A stretch of DNA of 64,000 nt from Rhodopseudomonas palustris (GCA_016215605.1 JACRJB010000062.1:108568-172567); one strand, 5' to 3'; shown: positions 7,746 through 18,117, counted from the first letter of the stretch. Made by a program: numbers and translations. Notes: a model not told the origin generated them from the letters alone.

Positions 7746-10250
7746 CTATTGACCGAAGAGGCTGCCGCTCGATCCGCTCGACACGCTCTGCGCGACGGCG
7801 CTCATGCCGATGGTCCGCAGTCCGATCTGGACCATCACCGAGTGATTGAGCGTCGGTGCCGTTCCATAGTTCGAATACGCATAGCCGGTGACATAGTTCA
7901 GGGCCATGACGAAGCAGTCGTCCACGTAGCCGGCGCCGACGATATACTGGTTGATGCGGTTGGCTTCGAGGTCCCAGCGAGCGCCGCCCGACACCACCCA
8001 GTTCGAGGCCACCTTGATCGAACCAGTCGTGAGGATGCCCTGGCGCCGCGTCAGGAACCCGAGTTCCGGCTGCGCCGCGTAGCTGCCGTAGATCATGCTG
8101 ACCGACCAACGGTTGAACGAGGCGCTGGCCTCCGCCTCGAACCGGTTGACCGCCATCGTCGCTTCGTCGAACCGCGCTCGCGTGGTGAACTTGTAGGTCG
8201 AGTTCGGTGAATAGGAGACCCGGCCGACATAGTCGGAGCGGGTGGTCGCGAGGCCCGAATCGAGGCCGGTGTTGGTGATGTCCTTCACCGCGAAGGAGTT
8301 CTGGCCGAACAATTGGTAGGACTGGCCGAACAGCACGTTGATGGCGCCGCCGCGGTCGAATTGCGTGGTCGCCTGAACGCCGACATTGGCGCGGCCGCCG
8401 CCCTCGACCCGGTCGTAGCCGGAGAACTTGTCGACGCTGAACAGATTGCTGGTGTCGAACACCATGGTCTGCGCGTCTTCGTTCGGCAGCTTGCCCGCAT
8501 AGGTTTCGTTGGGGCGGATGATGACCTGGGCGATCGGTTCGATCGTCGTGGTGCCCCAAGGCTGCACGTTGATGAACGGATAGCGATATTCCAGGCCGAC
8601 CGTCGGCATCACCCGGAACGCCTGGGTGTCGCCGACAGGGAGATAACTGGAGACACCCGGCTGATTCGAGACCGACGAATCGATCGCGTCGGCGCGAAGC
8701 GAGGCGAACGGGGTCCAGATCTGCCCGTAGGGATCGGTGAACGACCGGCGCCATGTCGCCTCGGCCGTCACCCGCGTGTAGGTGCCGGGAACGCCGCGCA
8801 GCAGGCAGCTCGACGGCATCCGCGCAGCCGGATCGGCCGAGGTGTTCAGGCACAGCCCCGAGGTGTTCGCGATCGTGGTGATAGGGTCGAACTGCGCGGT
8901 CTGCCGCGACAGGCTGGTCAGATTGGTCTTGAAGCTGACTTCGCCGCCGAAGATGTTGCGATCGATAGTCTTCGAATAGTCGAGCACCGGGTGGACGATC
9001 GGGATCTGACCCTGGATGTCGGCGGCCGCCCAGCCGAGATAGTGGATCGCGCGCAGGTCGAAATAGGAGCGATTGCCGACGCCCGTCAGATAGATCTGCG
9101 AGGTCGCCTCGGTGCTCTGATTGAGGAAAGTGCCCCAACTGTCGCGATATTGCGAGAGCCGATAGTCGAGGAAGAAGGCGCGGTCGGACAGCAGCACGCC
9201 TTCCCAACCGAACACCCATTTGTCGTTGAGCGCGAACTCGCCCTTGGTGTCGACGCCGCCGCGGAAGTCACGCTCGCCCGGCTGGCCGGCGAAGGTCGAG
9301 GGACTGCTCTGGTTGATGCCGTAGGCGCGGATCTGATAGGCGCCGTTCAGCAATTGCTGCCGGAACTCGCCCTGCATCAGCACGCCCTGCTTGGTCGTGA
9401 TGCGCGGCGTGATGGTGACGTCGTAATCCGGTGCGAGCGCCCAATAGAACGGGACTTCGAAGCCCATGCCGAAGGTGGTGTTGGTGGTGTAGAACGGCAT
9501 CAGGAAGCCGGTCTTGCGCTTCACCGTCGGATCGGGCGTCGCGAAATACGGCAGATACGCCATCGGAACGCCGAAGAACTCCAGCTGGGCGTTCTCGAAG
9601 TAGAGCATCTTGTCGACTTGGTCGTGGATGATCCGCGCGCCCTTGACCTGCCACAGCGGGGGCTTCTTCGGATTGTCCCGACAGGGCGCGCAAGCGGTGT
9701 ACACGCCGTTCTGGAAGACGTTGAAATCGCCGTTGGTGCGGTCGGCGCGCGACGCCGCGATGCGGGTGTCTTCCGCCGTGTCGACGCGCAGCGAATCGAC
9801 GAAACCGTCGCGGTAGTCGTCGCTGAGATCGAGCATGTTGGCGTAGGTGATCTTGCCGGTCGCGTCCGTCATGCGGACGTTGCCCTCGGCGCGCAGACGC
9901 TTGGTGTTCTGGTCGTAGACGAGCCGATCGGCTTCAACGGTGGTGCCGTTGAAGAACATCTGGACGTTGCCGACCGCCGACACCCGCTGGTTGTTGTAGT
10001 CGTAATTGACCTCGGTGGCCTGGACGAGCATCTGCCCGTCTTTCGCCGACTGCGGCGGGCGGGCGCGGGGAGGGCGCGGATTGTAGCTGTAGCCCTGCGC
10101 TTCGGCAGACGAGATCGACACGACTTCAGCGGCGCCTGCCAACAGCAGGACGGCCAGCGGAATCGCGCAGGAGGCCATGAGCGACCGCTTGCGGCGCACG
10201 ATGGTGCGCCGCCGCACAACAGGCAGCGTTTCTTGGAGGGCGGCGATCAT
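7746..10250 (-). CDS. lptD: LPS-assembly outer-membrane protein LptD
   Basis: 834 residues; the outer-membrane barrel that, with LptE, inserts lipopolysaccharide into the outer leaflet. Signal peptide ends near SSAEAQG (about residues 45-51), followed by an LptA/OstA-like periplasmic domain (VNYDYNNQRVSAVGNV, LVYDQNTKRLRAEGNVRMTD) and a long beta-barrel region with many aromatic-rich strands, ending in a C-terminal SLFGQ. The ATG at 10250 has AGGAGGA 11 bases upstream; an internal ATG at 10178, right before the hydrophobic core of the signal peptide, is an alternative. Five bases separate it from lptG, so it is in the lptFG operon, unlike E. coli where lptD is apart from lptFG. Confidence 0.95.
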   Translation of the reverse strand: MIAALQETLPVVRRRTIVRRKRSLMASCAIPLAVLLLAGAAEVVSISSAEAQGYSYNPRPPRARPPQSAKDGQMLVQATEVNYDYNNQRVSAVGNVQMFFNGTTVEADRLVYDQNTKRLRAEGNVRMTDATGKITYANMLDLSDDYRDGFVDSLRVDTAEDTRIAASRADRTNGDFNVFQNGVYTACAPCRDNPKKPPLWQVKGARIIHDQVDKMLYFENAQLEFFGVPMAYLPYFATPDPTVKRKTGFLMPFYTTNTTFGMGFEVPFYWALAPDYDVTITPRITTKQGVLMQGEFRQQLLNGAYQIRAYGINQSSPSTFAGQPGERDFRGGVDTKGEFALNDKWVFGWEGVLLSDRAFFLDYRLSQYRDSWGTFLNQSTEATSQIYLTGVGNRSYFDLRAIHYLGWAAADIQGQIPIVHPVLDYSKTIDRNIFGGEVSFKTNLTSLSRQTAQFDPITTIANTSGLCLNTSADPAARMPSSCLLRGVPGTYTRVTAEATWRRSFTDPYGQIWTPFASLRADAIDSSVSNQPGVSSYLPVGDTQAFRVMPTVGLEYRYPFINVQPWGTTTIEPIAQVIIRPNETYAGKLPNEDAQTMVFDTSNLFSVDKFSGYDRVEGGGRANVGVQATTQFDRGGAINVLFGQSYQLFGQNSFAVKDITNTGLDSGLATTRSDYVGRVSYSPNSTYKFTTRARFDEATMAVNRFEAEASASFNRWSVSMIYGSYAAQPELGFLTRRQGILTTGSIKVASNWVVSGGARWDLEANRINQYIVGAGYVDDCFVMALNYVTGYAYSNYGTAPTLNHSVMVQIGLRTIGMSAVAQSVSSGSSGSLFGQ

Positions 10251-10255
10251 GGCCA

Positions 10256-11341
10256 CTACCCGTCCTCCTGGTACAGCAAGGCCAAAAAACCAGCGAGGCC
10301 GCCCACACACACGGGCAACCACGCTGCAGCAAGCGGATGCATCAACTCAGCCTTGCTCAAATCCTCAGTCACTTTCGAAAGGATATAGAGCAGAAAGCCT
10401 GCCCCCACGCCACTCAAAACCATCTTTTGCACGCCGCCGAAACGGAAGAATCGCAAGCTGACAGAAGCAGCTAGCATCACCATTGCGGCCAGCAAAAACG
10501 GCTTCGCCAGCAGCTTGTGGTACTGCAGCCGATAGCCGGATGTCGCGAATCCCGAGCTTTCGGACGCTCGGATGTAGGACGGTAGTTGCCAAAATGACAC
10601 ACTCTCCGGGGTGGTAAAACTGTTCCGGACCTGCGCCAGCGTCAGCGCGGTCGGAAGCCGGAACGTCTCCTGCGCCACCGGCGCGCTATCCAGGGTGTAA
10701 TGCCGCACGTCCTTCAACAGCCAGTAGCCGGGTTCGAGCACCGCCTCGCGAGCCTCGATTCGGTCCTTGAACTGAAAATCGGGTTCGAACCGGAATACGC
10801 TGATTCCGCTCAGCACCGCCCCCTGCTGCTGGCTGCGCGCCGCGTTGATGATCGACTGGCCCTCGGCGCTGACCTGATTCATCCAGAACCCGTTGGCGTC
10901 TTGAAGGCTGCCCGAGCCCTGGCCGAACAGCTCGACCTCCATCTGCTTGGCGCGCTCCTGCATGTAGGCTGACATCGGATTGAAGACCGCGCTGGCGAAG
11001 ACGCCGAGTGCGAGCGCGCTCCACAGCGCAGGCGAGATGAATTGCCAGGCCGACAGTCCCGCGGCCCGCGCGATCACGAGTTCGAGCCGCCGCGACAGCG
11101 CGAGATAGCAGGTCATGCCGCCGATCAGAATGCAGAACGGCATCAGCCGTTCGAGCAGTTGCGGCACGCGGAAGAACGACGCCTGCGCGATCACGAAGGC
11201 CGAGACGGCGAGCCCGCCGGCGCGGCGGAGCAGGTCGATGTAGTCGACGAACACCAGCAGCACGAACAGCCCGAAGAACACGCCGAGAGCCGACGTGACG
11301 AACCGGGCTGCGAAATAGCGTCCGAGCGTGTTCAGGACCAT
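10256..11341 (-). CDS. lptG: LPS export ABC transporter permease LptG
   Basis: 361 residues; one of two permeases that, with LptB, extract LPS from the inner membrane and pass it to LptC-LptA-LptD. YjgP/YjgQ family layout: three N-terminal helices (LGVFFGLFVLLVFVDYIDL and two more), a periplasmic beta-jellyroll-like domain (about 130-265) and three C-terminal helices. The start at 11341 (MVLNTLGRYFAARF) matches the family; it begins 13 bases after the lptF stop. The start is followed by the amphipathic helix typical of LptG. Confidence 0.94.
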   Translation of the reverse strand: MVLNTLGRYFAARFVTSALGVFFGLFVLLVFVDYIDLLRRAGGLAVSAFVIAQASFFRVPQLLERLMPFCILIGGMTCYLALSRRLELVIARAAGLSAWQFISPALWSALALGVFASAVFNPMSAYMQERAKQMEVELFGQGSGSLQDANGFWMNQVSAEGQSIINAARSQQQGAVLSGISVFRFEPDFQFKDRIEAREAVLEPGYWLLKDVRHYTLDSAPVAQETFRLPTALTLAQVRNSFTTPESVSFWQLPSYIRASESSGFATSGYRLQYHKLLAKPFLLAAMVMLAASVSLRFFRFGGVQKMVLSGVGAGFLLYILSKVTEDLSKAELMHPLAAAWLPVCVGGLAGFLALLYQEDG

Positions 11342-11354
11342 GACGGACACCGCA

Positions 11355-12521
11355 TCATGCCGGCATCGGACGGCGGACCAGCCGGCCGAGCGAAGCGGTG
11401 AGGGCGTTGAACGCATCGACCAGCTGGGCGGGCGGCTCGATCACCACGTTGCGCCGGATCAGCCAGACGCTGATCGCGATCGCGACGGCGAGCAGCAGGT
11501 ATTGAAGGCCGGCGACGTACGGCGTGTGGTTGGCGACGACGGACAATGCGAAGCCGGCGAGCCGCACGACGAACGCGCTCAGCACCGCCCCGACCATCGA
11601 GAAGTTGCGGCTCTGGCGCGTCGTCCGCGCCATGCCGAGAAACGCGAACGTCACCGCGGCGAAGAAGAACGGATAGATCGGAGCCAGCAGCCGATCGTGC
11701 ATTTCTGAGCGGAATTGCGTCGGCAATTGCGCCAGCAGCGGATCCTTCGGATCCGGCCAGATCAGCTCCCACAAATAATGCTCGCGGATGCCGTAGGCGA
11801 CATCGCGCGCCCGGGAGAATTTCGACATGTCGAACGCATAGCGGCTGAAGGCGACCAGGGCGGGCTCGTCCTTGCCTGCCTGGAATCGTTCGAGATGGCC
11901 GTCCTCGAGCACGAGGAAGGAGCCGTCGCTGTTCTTCAGCACCGTCCCGTGGTCGGCGATGATGCTGACCCGATCATTCGGATCGCGGCGGTCGTCGATG
12001 AACACGCCGACCAGAAGACCGCCCGCCTGACGTTCACGGACCCGAATGGTGAGATTGGTTTCGAGCTGTGCGAAGCGGCCGGGCTGCAGCACGTTGGCGA
12101 GCACGTCGGCAGTGATCTCGCTGTCCCAACGGGCAATGCGGCGCAGCCCGTCCGGCGCAATATAGGCGCCGATCAGAGTGACCAGCGCCGCGACCACGAT
12201 GGTCGCATAGACGAACGGCCGGAACAGCCGCAACGGCGACAACCCGGCGGCGTTCATGACGATGATTTCGGAATCCGTCGCGAGACGGTTCAGCGTATGG
12301 GCCACCGCGATCATCAGCGCGACCGGAGCGATCACCAGAATCAGCACCGGCACGGCGAGGCCGGTCAGGCCGAGAAAGGTCAGGATGGTCTGGCCCTGGC
12401 TGGTCATCAGATCGATGCCACGCAATGCCTGGGTGATCCAGATCACGCCGGTGAGGCTGGCCATGACCACCGCGAACGACGTCAGAGTCGTGCGGAATAT
12501 ATAGCTATCGATGGAGCCCAT
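11355..12521 (-). CDS. lptF: LPS export ABC transporter permease LptF
   Basis: 388 residues, partner permease of LptG with the same six-helix plus periplasmic-domain layout. The ATG at 12521 gives the family-typical opening MGSIDSYIFRTTLTSF; upstream in-frame codons would add unrelated sequence. MNAAGLSPLRLFRP marks the cytoplasmic coupling segment expected to contact LptB, which is not in this window. First gene of the leftward lptFGD-surA-pdxA-rsmA-adh run. Confidence 0.94.
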   Translation of the reverse strand: MGSIDSYIFRTTLTSFAVVMASLTGVIWITQALRGIDLMTSQGQTILTFLGLTGLAVPVLILVIAPVALMIAVAHTLNRLATDSEIIVMNAAGLSPLRLFRPFVYATIVVAALVTLIGAYIAPDGLRRIARWDSEITADVLANVLQPGRFAQLETNLTIRVRERQAGGLLVGVFIDDRRDPNDRVSIIADHGTVLKNSDGSFLVLEDGHLERFQAGKDEPALVAFSRYAFDMSKFSRARDVAYGIREHYLWELIWPDPKDPLLAQLPTQFRSEMHDRLLAPIYPFFFAAVTFAFLGMARTTRQSRNFSMVGAVLSAFVVRLAGFALSVVANHTPYVAGLQYLLLAVAIAISVWLIRRNVVIEPPAQLVDAFNALTASLGRLVRRPMPA

Positions 12522-12930
12522 CGGCCGGCGAAATCCCCTGAACCGCAGTCGATCGACACCAGGATTCGATCCGAACCCTCCCCAGGTGACCATCGCGCGG
12601 GCTGTCCCACGATCGCATTACCATCTGTCTGATCTGTCAACAAAATGGCTGACCGACGGCGGCTTCCGGATATGGTTAATCTTGTGCAAGTGTACCCCAC
12701 CTGCCACGAAATCACGGCCAAAGCCGTACTCTGGCACCATCTGGGCGGGGTCGGTCCTGGAACCTGACCGACGCAGCGCCGCAACGAATCGGCGATTGTT
12801 TCTGGAGAGCAATAATGCCTCGAGACAGATGCCGGCTTGACTTGAGGGCGCAGGGCACCAAAACAGCGAGCTGCACCCGCGTCTGCCGGATTCCGTCTCT
12901 CCCCGACAGTGCCCCATTGGAGGAATGCTT
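12522..12930. other. Divergent intergenic region lptF / pepA
   Basis: About 400 bases without a gene between the leftward lptF operon and rightward pepA. It must hold both promoters. A candidate minus-strand promoter is listed separately at 12612-12640. On the plus strand I see only the GGAGGA ribosome site of pepA and no strong -35/-10 pair. Confidence 0.6.
12612..12640 (-). promoter_or_regulatory. Candidate sigma70-type promoter for the lptFGD operon
   Basis: Read on the minus strand: perfect TTGACA -35 (12635-12640), a 17-base spacer, then TGCGAT as a weak -10 (12612-12617), about 90 bases before the lptF start. The -35 and spacing are ideal; the -10 matches only three of six positions. 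Confidence 0.35.
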
Positions 12931-14433
12931 ATGCCCGACGCCCTCAAGGTCGGCTTTGTCCCGTTTTCGGCTGCCGCGCGCGGCACGCTGGTCGTGTTCT
13001 GCGACGACGCGCTGAAATTCGGATCGGCCACCAGCAAGGCGCTTGGCGTGGCGGCCGCAACCGTGAAGCGTGCGGTGGCAGCGAGCCAGTTCAAGGGCAA
13101 GTCGGGTTCGGCCCTGGATCTGCTGGCGCCGGAGGGACTGAAGGTCGGACGGCTGATCGTGATCGGGGCGGGCAAGCCCGCGGCGCTCAAGGATTACGAC
13201 GTGCTGAAGCTCGGCGGCGCCATCGCCGGCAAGATCGGCGCCAGCGACACGACGGTCACGGTGATCGCCGAACTGCCGGGCGGAGCGATGACGCCCGATC
13301 AAGCGGCGGCGATCGCCTCGGGCATTCGGCTGCGGGCCTACAAATTCGATCGCTACAAGACCAAGAAGAAGGACGACGACGCGTCCTCGCTGAATGCCAA
13401 CGTGTCGATCGCGGTGGCGGATGCGGCCGCGGCGAAGAAGGCGTTCGCGCCCGACAACGCCGTGGTCGACGGCGTGATCATGGCACGCGAGCTCGTCAAC
13501 GAGCCGCCGAATGTCCTGTATCCGGAAGAGTTCGCCAAGCGCGCCGCGCAGTTGAAGAAGCTCGGCGTCGAGGTCCAGATCCTCGACGTCGCGGCGATGA
13601 CCCGGCTCAAGATGGGCGCGCTGCTCGGCGTGTCGCAGGGCTCGGCGCATCCGGGCCGGACCGTGATCATGCGCTGGAACGGCGGCAAGAAGGGCGAGCA
13701 GCCGGTCGCGTTCGTCGGCAAGGGCGTCTGCTTCGACACCGGCGGCATCTCGATCAAGCCGTCGGCCAGCATGGAAGACATGAAGGGCGACATGGGCGGC
13801 GCCGCCTGCGTCGTCGGCCTGATGCACGCGCTCGCTGCGCGCAAGGCCAAGGTCAACGTGGTCGGCGCGATCGGCCTCGTCGAGAACATGCCGGACGGCA
13901 ATGCGCAGCGGCCGGGCGACATCGTCACCTCGATGTCGGGCCAGACCATCGAGATCATCAACACCGATGCCGAAGGCCGTCTCGTGCTCGCCGACGTGCT
14001 CTGGTACGTCGCGCAGAAGCACAAGCCGAAGTTCATGGTCGATCTGGCGACGCTGACCGGCGCCATCATGGTCGCGCTCGGCACCGATCACGCCGGGCTG
14101 TTCTCGAACAACGACGAACTGGCGCAGCGGCTGACCGAGGTCGGCCTGTCGACCGGCGAGAAGGTGTGGCGGATGCCGCTCGGCCCGGAATACGACAAGC
14201 AGATCGACTCGCAATTCGCCGACATGAAGAACACCGGATCGCGCAACGGCGGCTCGATCACCGCCGCGCAGTTCCTGCAGCGCTTCGTCGACAACACCCC
14301 GTGGGCGCATCTCGATATCGCCGGCACCGCGATGGGCGCGCCGAAGTCCGACATCAATCACAGTTGGGGTTCGGGTTACGGCGTGCGCCTGCTGAACGCG
14401 CTCGTGTCGGAGTATTACGAAGCCAGGAAATAA
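12931..14433 (+). CDS. pepA: Leucyl aminopeptidase PepA (M17)
   Basis: 500 residues; cytoplasmic hexameric di-metal aminopeptidase that removes N-terminal residues in peptide turnover and, in some bacteria, also binds DNA. The family signature NTDAEGRL is at about residues 344-351; the metal and bicarbonate site residues are in [11 protein letters not shown] and DMKGDMGG. The ATG at 12931 is preferred over 12925 because GGAGGA (12919-12924) then lies six bases upstream. The gene is followed eight bases later by holC, the pairing also seen in E. coli (pepA-holC). Confidence 0.97.
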   Translation: MPDALKVGFVPFSAAARGTLVVFCDDALKFGSATSKALGVAAATVKRAVAASQFKGKSGSALDLLAPEGLKVGRLIVIGAGKPAALKDYDVLKLGGAIAGKIGASDTTVTVIAELPGGAMTPDQAAAIASGIRLRAYKFDRYKTKKKDDDASSLNANVSIAVADAAAAKKAFAPDNAVVDGVIMARELVNEPPNVLYPEEFAKRAAQLKKLGVEVQILDVAAMTRLKMGALLGVSQGSAHPGRTVIMRWNGGKKGEQPVAFVGKGVCFDTGGISIKPSASMEDMKGDMGGAACVVGLMHALAARKAKVNVVGAIGLVENMPDGNAQRPGDIVTSMSGQTIEIINTDAEGRLVLADVLWYVAQKHKPKFMVDLATLTGAIMVALGTDHAGLFSNNDELAQRLTEVGLSTGEKVWRMPLGPEYDKQIDSQFADMKNTGSRNGGSITAAQFLQRFVDNTPWAHLDIAGTAMGAPKSDINHSWGSGYGVRLLNALVSEYYEARK

Positions 14434-14441
14434 TCGGGGCG

Positions 14442-14894
14442 ATGACCGAGGTCCTCTTCTATCATCTGCAAGGGCGGACGATCGAACAGGTGCTGCCGTC
14501 GTTGCTCGAGAAATCGCTGGCGCGCGGCTGGCGGGTGGTGGTGCAGGCGGGTTCGGAAGAGCGCGCCGAGACGCTCGATGCGCATCTGTGGACCTATCGT
14601 GACGATTCGTTTCTGCCGCACGCCACCTGGCGCGTCGCCGATGCGGCGCATCAGCCGATCGTGTTGACGGCCGAGGACGGCAATCCGAACGCGGCATCGG
14701 TTCGGTTTCTGCTCGACAAGGCCGGCTTGCCGGCCGATTCGGAGAGCTACGAACGGATGGTGCTGCTGTTCGACGGCGACGACGACGAGGCCGTGAGCAT
14801 GGCGCGCGATGCGTGGAAGCAGAGCAAGTCGCGCGGCTTCGATGTGACTTATTGGCAGGCCGACGCCGCCGGACGTTGGCAGAAGCGGGCATAG
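14442..14894 (+). CDS. holC: DNA polymerase III chi subunit HolC
   Basis: 150 residues; the clamp-loader accessory subunit that links the replicase to single-strand binding protein. Begins MTEVLFYHLQGRTIEQVLPSL and carries the family features LLEKSLARGWRVVVQ, LWTYRDDSFLPHA and RMVLLFDGDDD. The ATG at 14442 follows the pepA stop by eight bases, and the pepA-holC order is a conserved synteny that supports the call. Confidence 0.92.
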   Translation: MTEVLFYHLQGRTIEQVLPSLLEKSLARGWRVVVQAGSEERAETLDAHLWTYRDDSFLPHATWRVADAAHQPIVLTAEDGNPNAASVRFLLDKAGLPADSESYERMVLLFDGDDDEAVSMARDAWKQSKSRGFDVTYWQADAAGRWQKRA

Positions 14895-14968
14895 CTCGGC
14901 GCCGCCGTTAAGGATATTCTGGGATCCGCACGGCGCCGCCGATCCGGTCATGGTCGCGCCGTAAATCG

Positions 14969-15547
14969 ATGTTTGGACAGATGCTTATGCTGCGGGATGG
15001 GACCCAATCGATCGTGCAACACAAGCTTTCTTGCCGCCCAGTCGTGCTCACTCTCGTGCTGGCGGCACCGCTGCTCGCGGGTTGTTCGGGCGCATCCGAT
15101 CTGCTGTCGCGCGATGCCGACTGGTTTTCGCGACCGGGCCGGGTGTTCATCAAGAACATCTCGATCGAAACGCCGCCGCTGACGCCCGACAAGCCGGTGA
15201 TGGCTGAAGATCTGATCAGCGCCGACGGGATGTGCCCCGGCATGGGACCGCCGCCCGGACCGACCGACGCCAACGCGCAGGGGGGTGACCCTGCGGCCGC
15301 GACGATGACGCGTGGCGGTACGGTGGCGCTCGGTCATACCGAATGCGACGTCGCGCGCGGCGCCGGCGCGCCCGACAGTGTCAATCTCTCGACCAATGAG
15401 CGCGGCCAGCGCGTCGCGTTGCTGACCTATTCGCGTGGGCCGCGGGCCGGCATCTACACCTTCACCGCGGGTCGCCTGACCTCGATCGAGCGCGGACCGG
15501 AGCCGGTCGCGCAGCCGAAGGCCACCAAGAGGCGGAGCCGCTCGTAA
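14969..15547 (+). CDS. Putative lipoprotein, unknown function
   Basis: 192 residues from the ATG at 14969; ATGs at 14981 and 14987 are equally possible because no clear ribosome site marks one of them. The N-terminal hydrophobic stretch ends in a lipobox LLAGC, so it is probably lipid-anchored, with Ser-Gly after the cysteine. The mature part holds a PPPGPTD loop, a TVALGHTECDVARGAG segment that resembles a small beta-domain seen in rhizobial envelope proteins, and a basic C-terminus. Function not recognised. Convergent with the ABC-F gene, stops 19 bases apart. Confidence 0.8.
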   Translation: MFGQMLMLRDGTQSIVQHKLSCRPVVLTLVLAAPLLAGCSGASDLLSRDADWFSRPGRVFIKNISIETPPLTPDKPVMAEDLISADGMCPGMGPPPGPTDANAQGGDPAAATMTRGGTVALGHTECDVARGAGAPDSVNLSTNERGQRVALLTYSRGPRAGIYTFTAGRLTSIERGPEPVAQPKATKRRSRS

Positions 15548-15566
15548 CGGACCCGCCCGCGACCTC

Positions 15567-17444
15567 TCAGCTCTGGGCCTCGTCGTAGGCCGAACTCGCC
15601 GCCAGCCATTGTTCCTCGGCCTTGTGAAGCGCCGCCTGCGCATTGGCGCGCGCGGTCGACAGCTGTGCGGCCTGCTTGGGATCGCGGGTGAACAGATCGG
15701 GCAGCGCCAGCGCCGCATCGATCTTGGCAATGATCGCGGTGATGCGCTCGATCTCGTTTTCGGCGTCGGCAATCTGCTGCTTCAGCGGAACGCGTTTCTC
15801 GGACTTTTGACGCGGCGGTTTGGGACCGCCGCCGTCGGCGTTTCGCTCCTTCGCTTCTCGCGCTCCGCTGCGCGCACCGCGTGACGACAGCACGGCGCGG
15901 CGATAGTCGTCGAGATCGCCGTCGTACGGCTTGACCTTGTGGTCGGCGACCACCCAGAGCTGATCGGCGCAGGCGTCGATCAGATAGCGATCATGCGACA
16001 CCATGATCACCGCGCCGGGAAAGTCGTTGATCGCTTCGGCCAGCGCCGCGCGGCTGTCGATGTCGAGATGGTTGGTCGGCTCGTCGAGGATGATCATGTT
16101 CGGGCCGTAGAAGGTCGCGAGCCCGAGCAGCAGCCGCGCCTTCTCGCCGCCAGACAGGCTCTTCACGAGCGTGTCCGCAGCCTTGCCGGAAAAGCCGATC
16201 GAGCCCGCGCGGGCGCGGATCTTGCTCTCCGGAGCGTCCGGCATCAGCCGGCGGATGTGATCGTAAGGCGAGCCGTCCTCGTTGAGTTCGTCGAGCTGGT
16301 GCTGGGCGAAATACGCGACCGAGAGCTTGTCGGCGCGTGTCACTGTCCCCGAGAACGGCGCGAGGCGATCCGCGAGCAGCTTGACCAGCGTCGACTTGCC
16401 GTTGCCGTTGGCCCCGAGCAACGCGATGCGGTCTTCAGTGTCGACGCGGAGCGTGACGTGGCGCAGCACCGGGTGCTTCGGATCATAGCCGATCGAGACA
16501 TTGTCGGCGGCGATGATCGGCGGCGATAGAATCTTTTCGGGCGCGGGGAAGACGATGTCCGGCACGTCATCGGCGACCAGCCGCGTCACCGGCTTCATCT
16601 TCTCCAGCATCTTGACGCGCGACTGCGCCTGTCGCGCCTTCGAGGCCTTGGCCTTGAAGCGATCGACGAATTCCTGCAGGTGCTTGCGTCGGGCTTCCTC
16701 GCGCTTGGCGTTCTTGGCGTCGAGCGCCTCCTTGTTGGCGCGGAAGTCGGCATAGGCAGAGTAGGTGCCGCGGAAGTGCACCAGCCGGCCGCGGTCGAGA
16801 TGCAGGATCTCGTTGACCGACGTGTCGAGCAGATCGCGGTCGTGGCTGATTACGATCACCGTGCGCGGATAGTTGGCGAGGTGATCCTCGAGCCACAGCG
16901 TGCCTTCGAGATCGAGATAGTTGGTCGGTTCGTCGAGCAGCAGCAGATCCGGCGCCGCGAACAGCGTCGCCGCCAGCGCCACCCGCATCCGCCAGCCGCC
17001 GGAGAATTCCGAACAGGAGCGGGCCTGATCCGCCGCCGAGAAGCCGAGGCCGCTGAGGATGGCGGCCGCACGGGCAGGGGCCGAATGGGCGTCGATGTCG
17101 ACCAGGCGGGTCTGGACTTCGGCGATCCGGTGCGGATCCTGCGCGGTCTCCGCCTCCTGCAGCAGGGCGTCGCGCTCCAGATCCGCCTTCAGCACCACCT
17201 CGAGCAGGGTCTCCGGGCCGTTGGGAGCCTCCTGGGCGAGGCTGCCGACCCGCCAGCGCGGCGGCATGGTGATGCGCCCGGTCTCGGTGGCGAGCTCGCC
17301 GCGGATGGCGTGGAACAGCGTCGACTTGCCGGCGCCGTTGCGGCCGATGAAGCCGACGCGTGCACCCGGCGCGATCTGCACGGTGCTCTGGTCGATCAGC
17401 AGCCGTCCGGCGATCCGGACCGATATGTCGGACAAAGTCAGCAT
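15567..17444 (-). CDS. ABC-F family ATPase
   Basis: 625 residues; soluble tandem ATP-binding protein without membrane domains. ABC-F proteins act on the ribosome in translation or antibiotic protection. First Walker A GRNGAGKST near residue 36, its signature SGGWRMR and Walker B LLLLDEPTNYLD; the linker is rich in Lys/Arg; second Walker A GANGNGKST, signature LSGGEKARLLL and Walker B MIILDEPTNHLD. A C-terminal coiled-coil (about 550-625) resembles the Uup/YheS type, so it is likely a housekeeping ABC-F rather than a resistance determinant. The start at 17444 gives the family opening MLTLSDISVRIAGR. It is divergent from ndk. Confidence 0.93.
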   Translation of the reverse strand: MLTLSDISVRIAGRLLIDQSTVQIAPGARVGFIGRNGAGKSTLFHAIRGELATETGRITMPPRWRVGSLAQEAPNGPETLLEVVLKADLERDALLQEAETAQDPHRIAEVQTRLVDIDAHSAPARAAAILSGLGFSAADQARSCSEFSGGWRMRVALAATLFAAPDLLLLDEPTNYLDLEGTLWLEDHLANYPRTVIVISHDRDLLDTSVNEILHLDRGRLVHFRGTYSAYADFRANKEALDAKNAKREEARRKHLQEFVDRFKAKASKARQAQSRVKMLEKMKPVTRLVADDVPDIVFPAPEKILSPPIIAADNVSIGYDPKHPVLRHVTLRVDTEDRIALLGANGNGKSTLVKLLADRLAPFSGTVTRADKLSVAYFAQHQLDELNEDGSPYDHIRRLMPDAPESKIRARAGSIGFSGKAADTLVKSLSGGEKARLLLGLATFYGPNMIILDEPTNHLDIDSRAALAEAINDFPGAVIMVSHDRYLIDACADQLWVVADHKVKPYDGDLDDYRRAVLSSRGARSGAREAKERNADGGGPKPPRQKSEKRVPLKQQIADAENEIERITAIIAKIDAALALPDLFTRDPKQAAQLSTARANAQAALHKAEEQWLAASSAYDEAQS

Positions 17445-17619
17445 GGCGCGTTTTGACCGGGACGGCCGGCAAAGGCAACCGGGATCGGACCGATTGTGAT
17501 CGGCTTCCGGGGCCGGACGGCGCAGCGGCGCCCGGCCACCGACGGCGCGGCTTGCCGTGCCGCGGCGGCGCCGATATAAGCGCCGCAACTCTCCCGCCCA
17601 GCACTTCAAGGACATTTCA

Positions 17620-18042
17620 ATGGCGATTCAGCGGACTTTCTCGATTCTCAAGCCCGACGCGACCGAGCGCAACATCACCGGCGCGATCAATGCGCTGATC
17701 GAAAAGGCCGGCCTGCGCATCGTGGCGCAGAAGCGGATTCACATGACCCGCGGCCAGGCCGAGACCTTCTATGCGGTCCACAAGGAACGTCCGTTCTTCG
17801 GCGAACTGGTCGACTTCATGACCTCCGGCCCGGTGGTCGTGCAGGTTCTGGAAGGCGACAACGCGATCGCGAAGTACCGCGATGTGATGGGCGCCACCGA
17901 TCCGTCGAAGGCCGCCGACGGCACCATCCGCAAGTTGCACGCCAAGTCGATCGGCGAGAACTCGGTGCACGGCTCGGACGCACCGGAAACCGCCGCGATC
18001 GAGATCGCCCAGTTCTTCGCTGGCAACGAAATCGTCGGCTGA
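17620..18042 (+). CDS. ndk: Nucleoside diphosphate kinase
   Basis: 140 residues; transfers phosphate from ATP to other NDPs through a phosphohistidine. The active-site histidine is H117 in NSVHGSD; the N-terminal [13 protein letters not shown] and RNVMGATDP-type segment (here [13 protein letters not shown]) are as in the family. AAGGA about eight bases upstream supports the ATG at 17620. Length is normal. Confidence 0.98.
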   Translation: MAIQRTFSILKPDATERNITGAINALIEKAGLRIVAQKRIHMTRGQAETFYAVHKERPFFGELVDFMTSGPVVVQVLEGDNAIAKYRDVMGATDPSKAADGTIRKLHAKSIGENSVHGSDAPETAAIEIAQFFAGNEIVG

Positions 18043-18059
18043 ACATTGTGATCAACCAG

Positions 18060-18093
18060 AACCGCGGATCGCTGATCAGGCGGCCGCGGTTTT
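18060..18093 (+). terminator. Candidate intrinsic terminator after ndk
   Basis: AACCGCGG (18060-18067) pairs perfectly with CCGCGGTT (18084-18091), loop 16 bases, followed by a short TTTT. The loop is longer than ideal, but the position just after ndk and before the next gene's ribosome site fits. Confidence 0.45.
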
Positions 18094-18117
18094 GAAGGTT
18101 GACGGGGAGGAGGGGCC

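Noticed and set aside
12909..14894. Frame of 661 codons running across pepA and into holC
   Set aside because: Only its last 150 codons (holC) are real; the part over pepA is low-complexity Arg/Gly shadow. Not a fusion protein.
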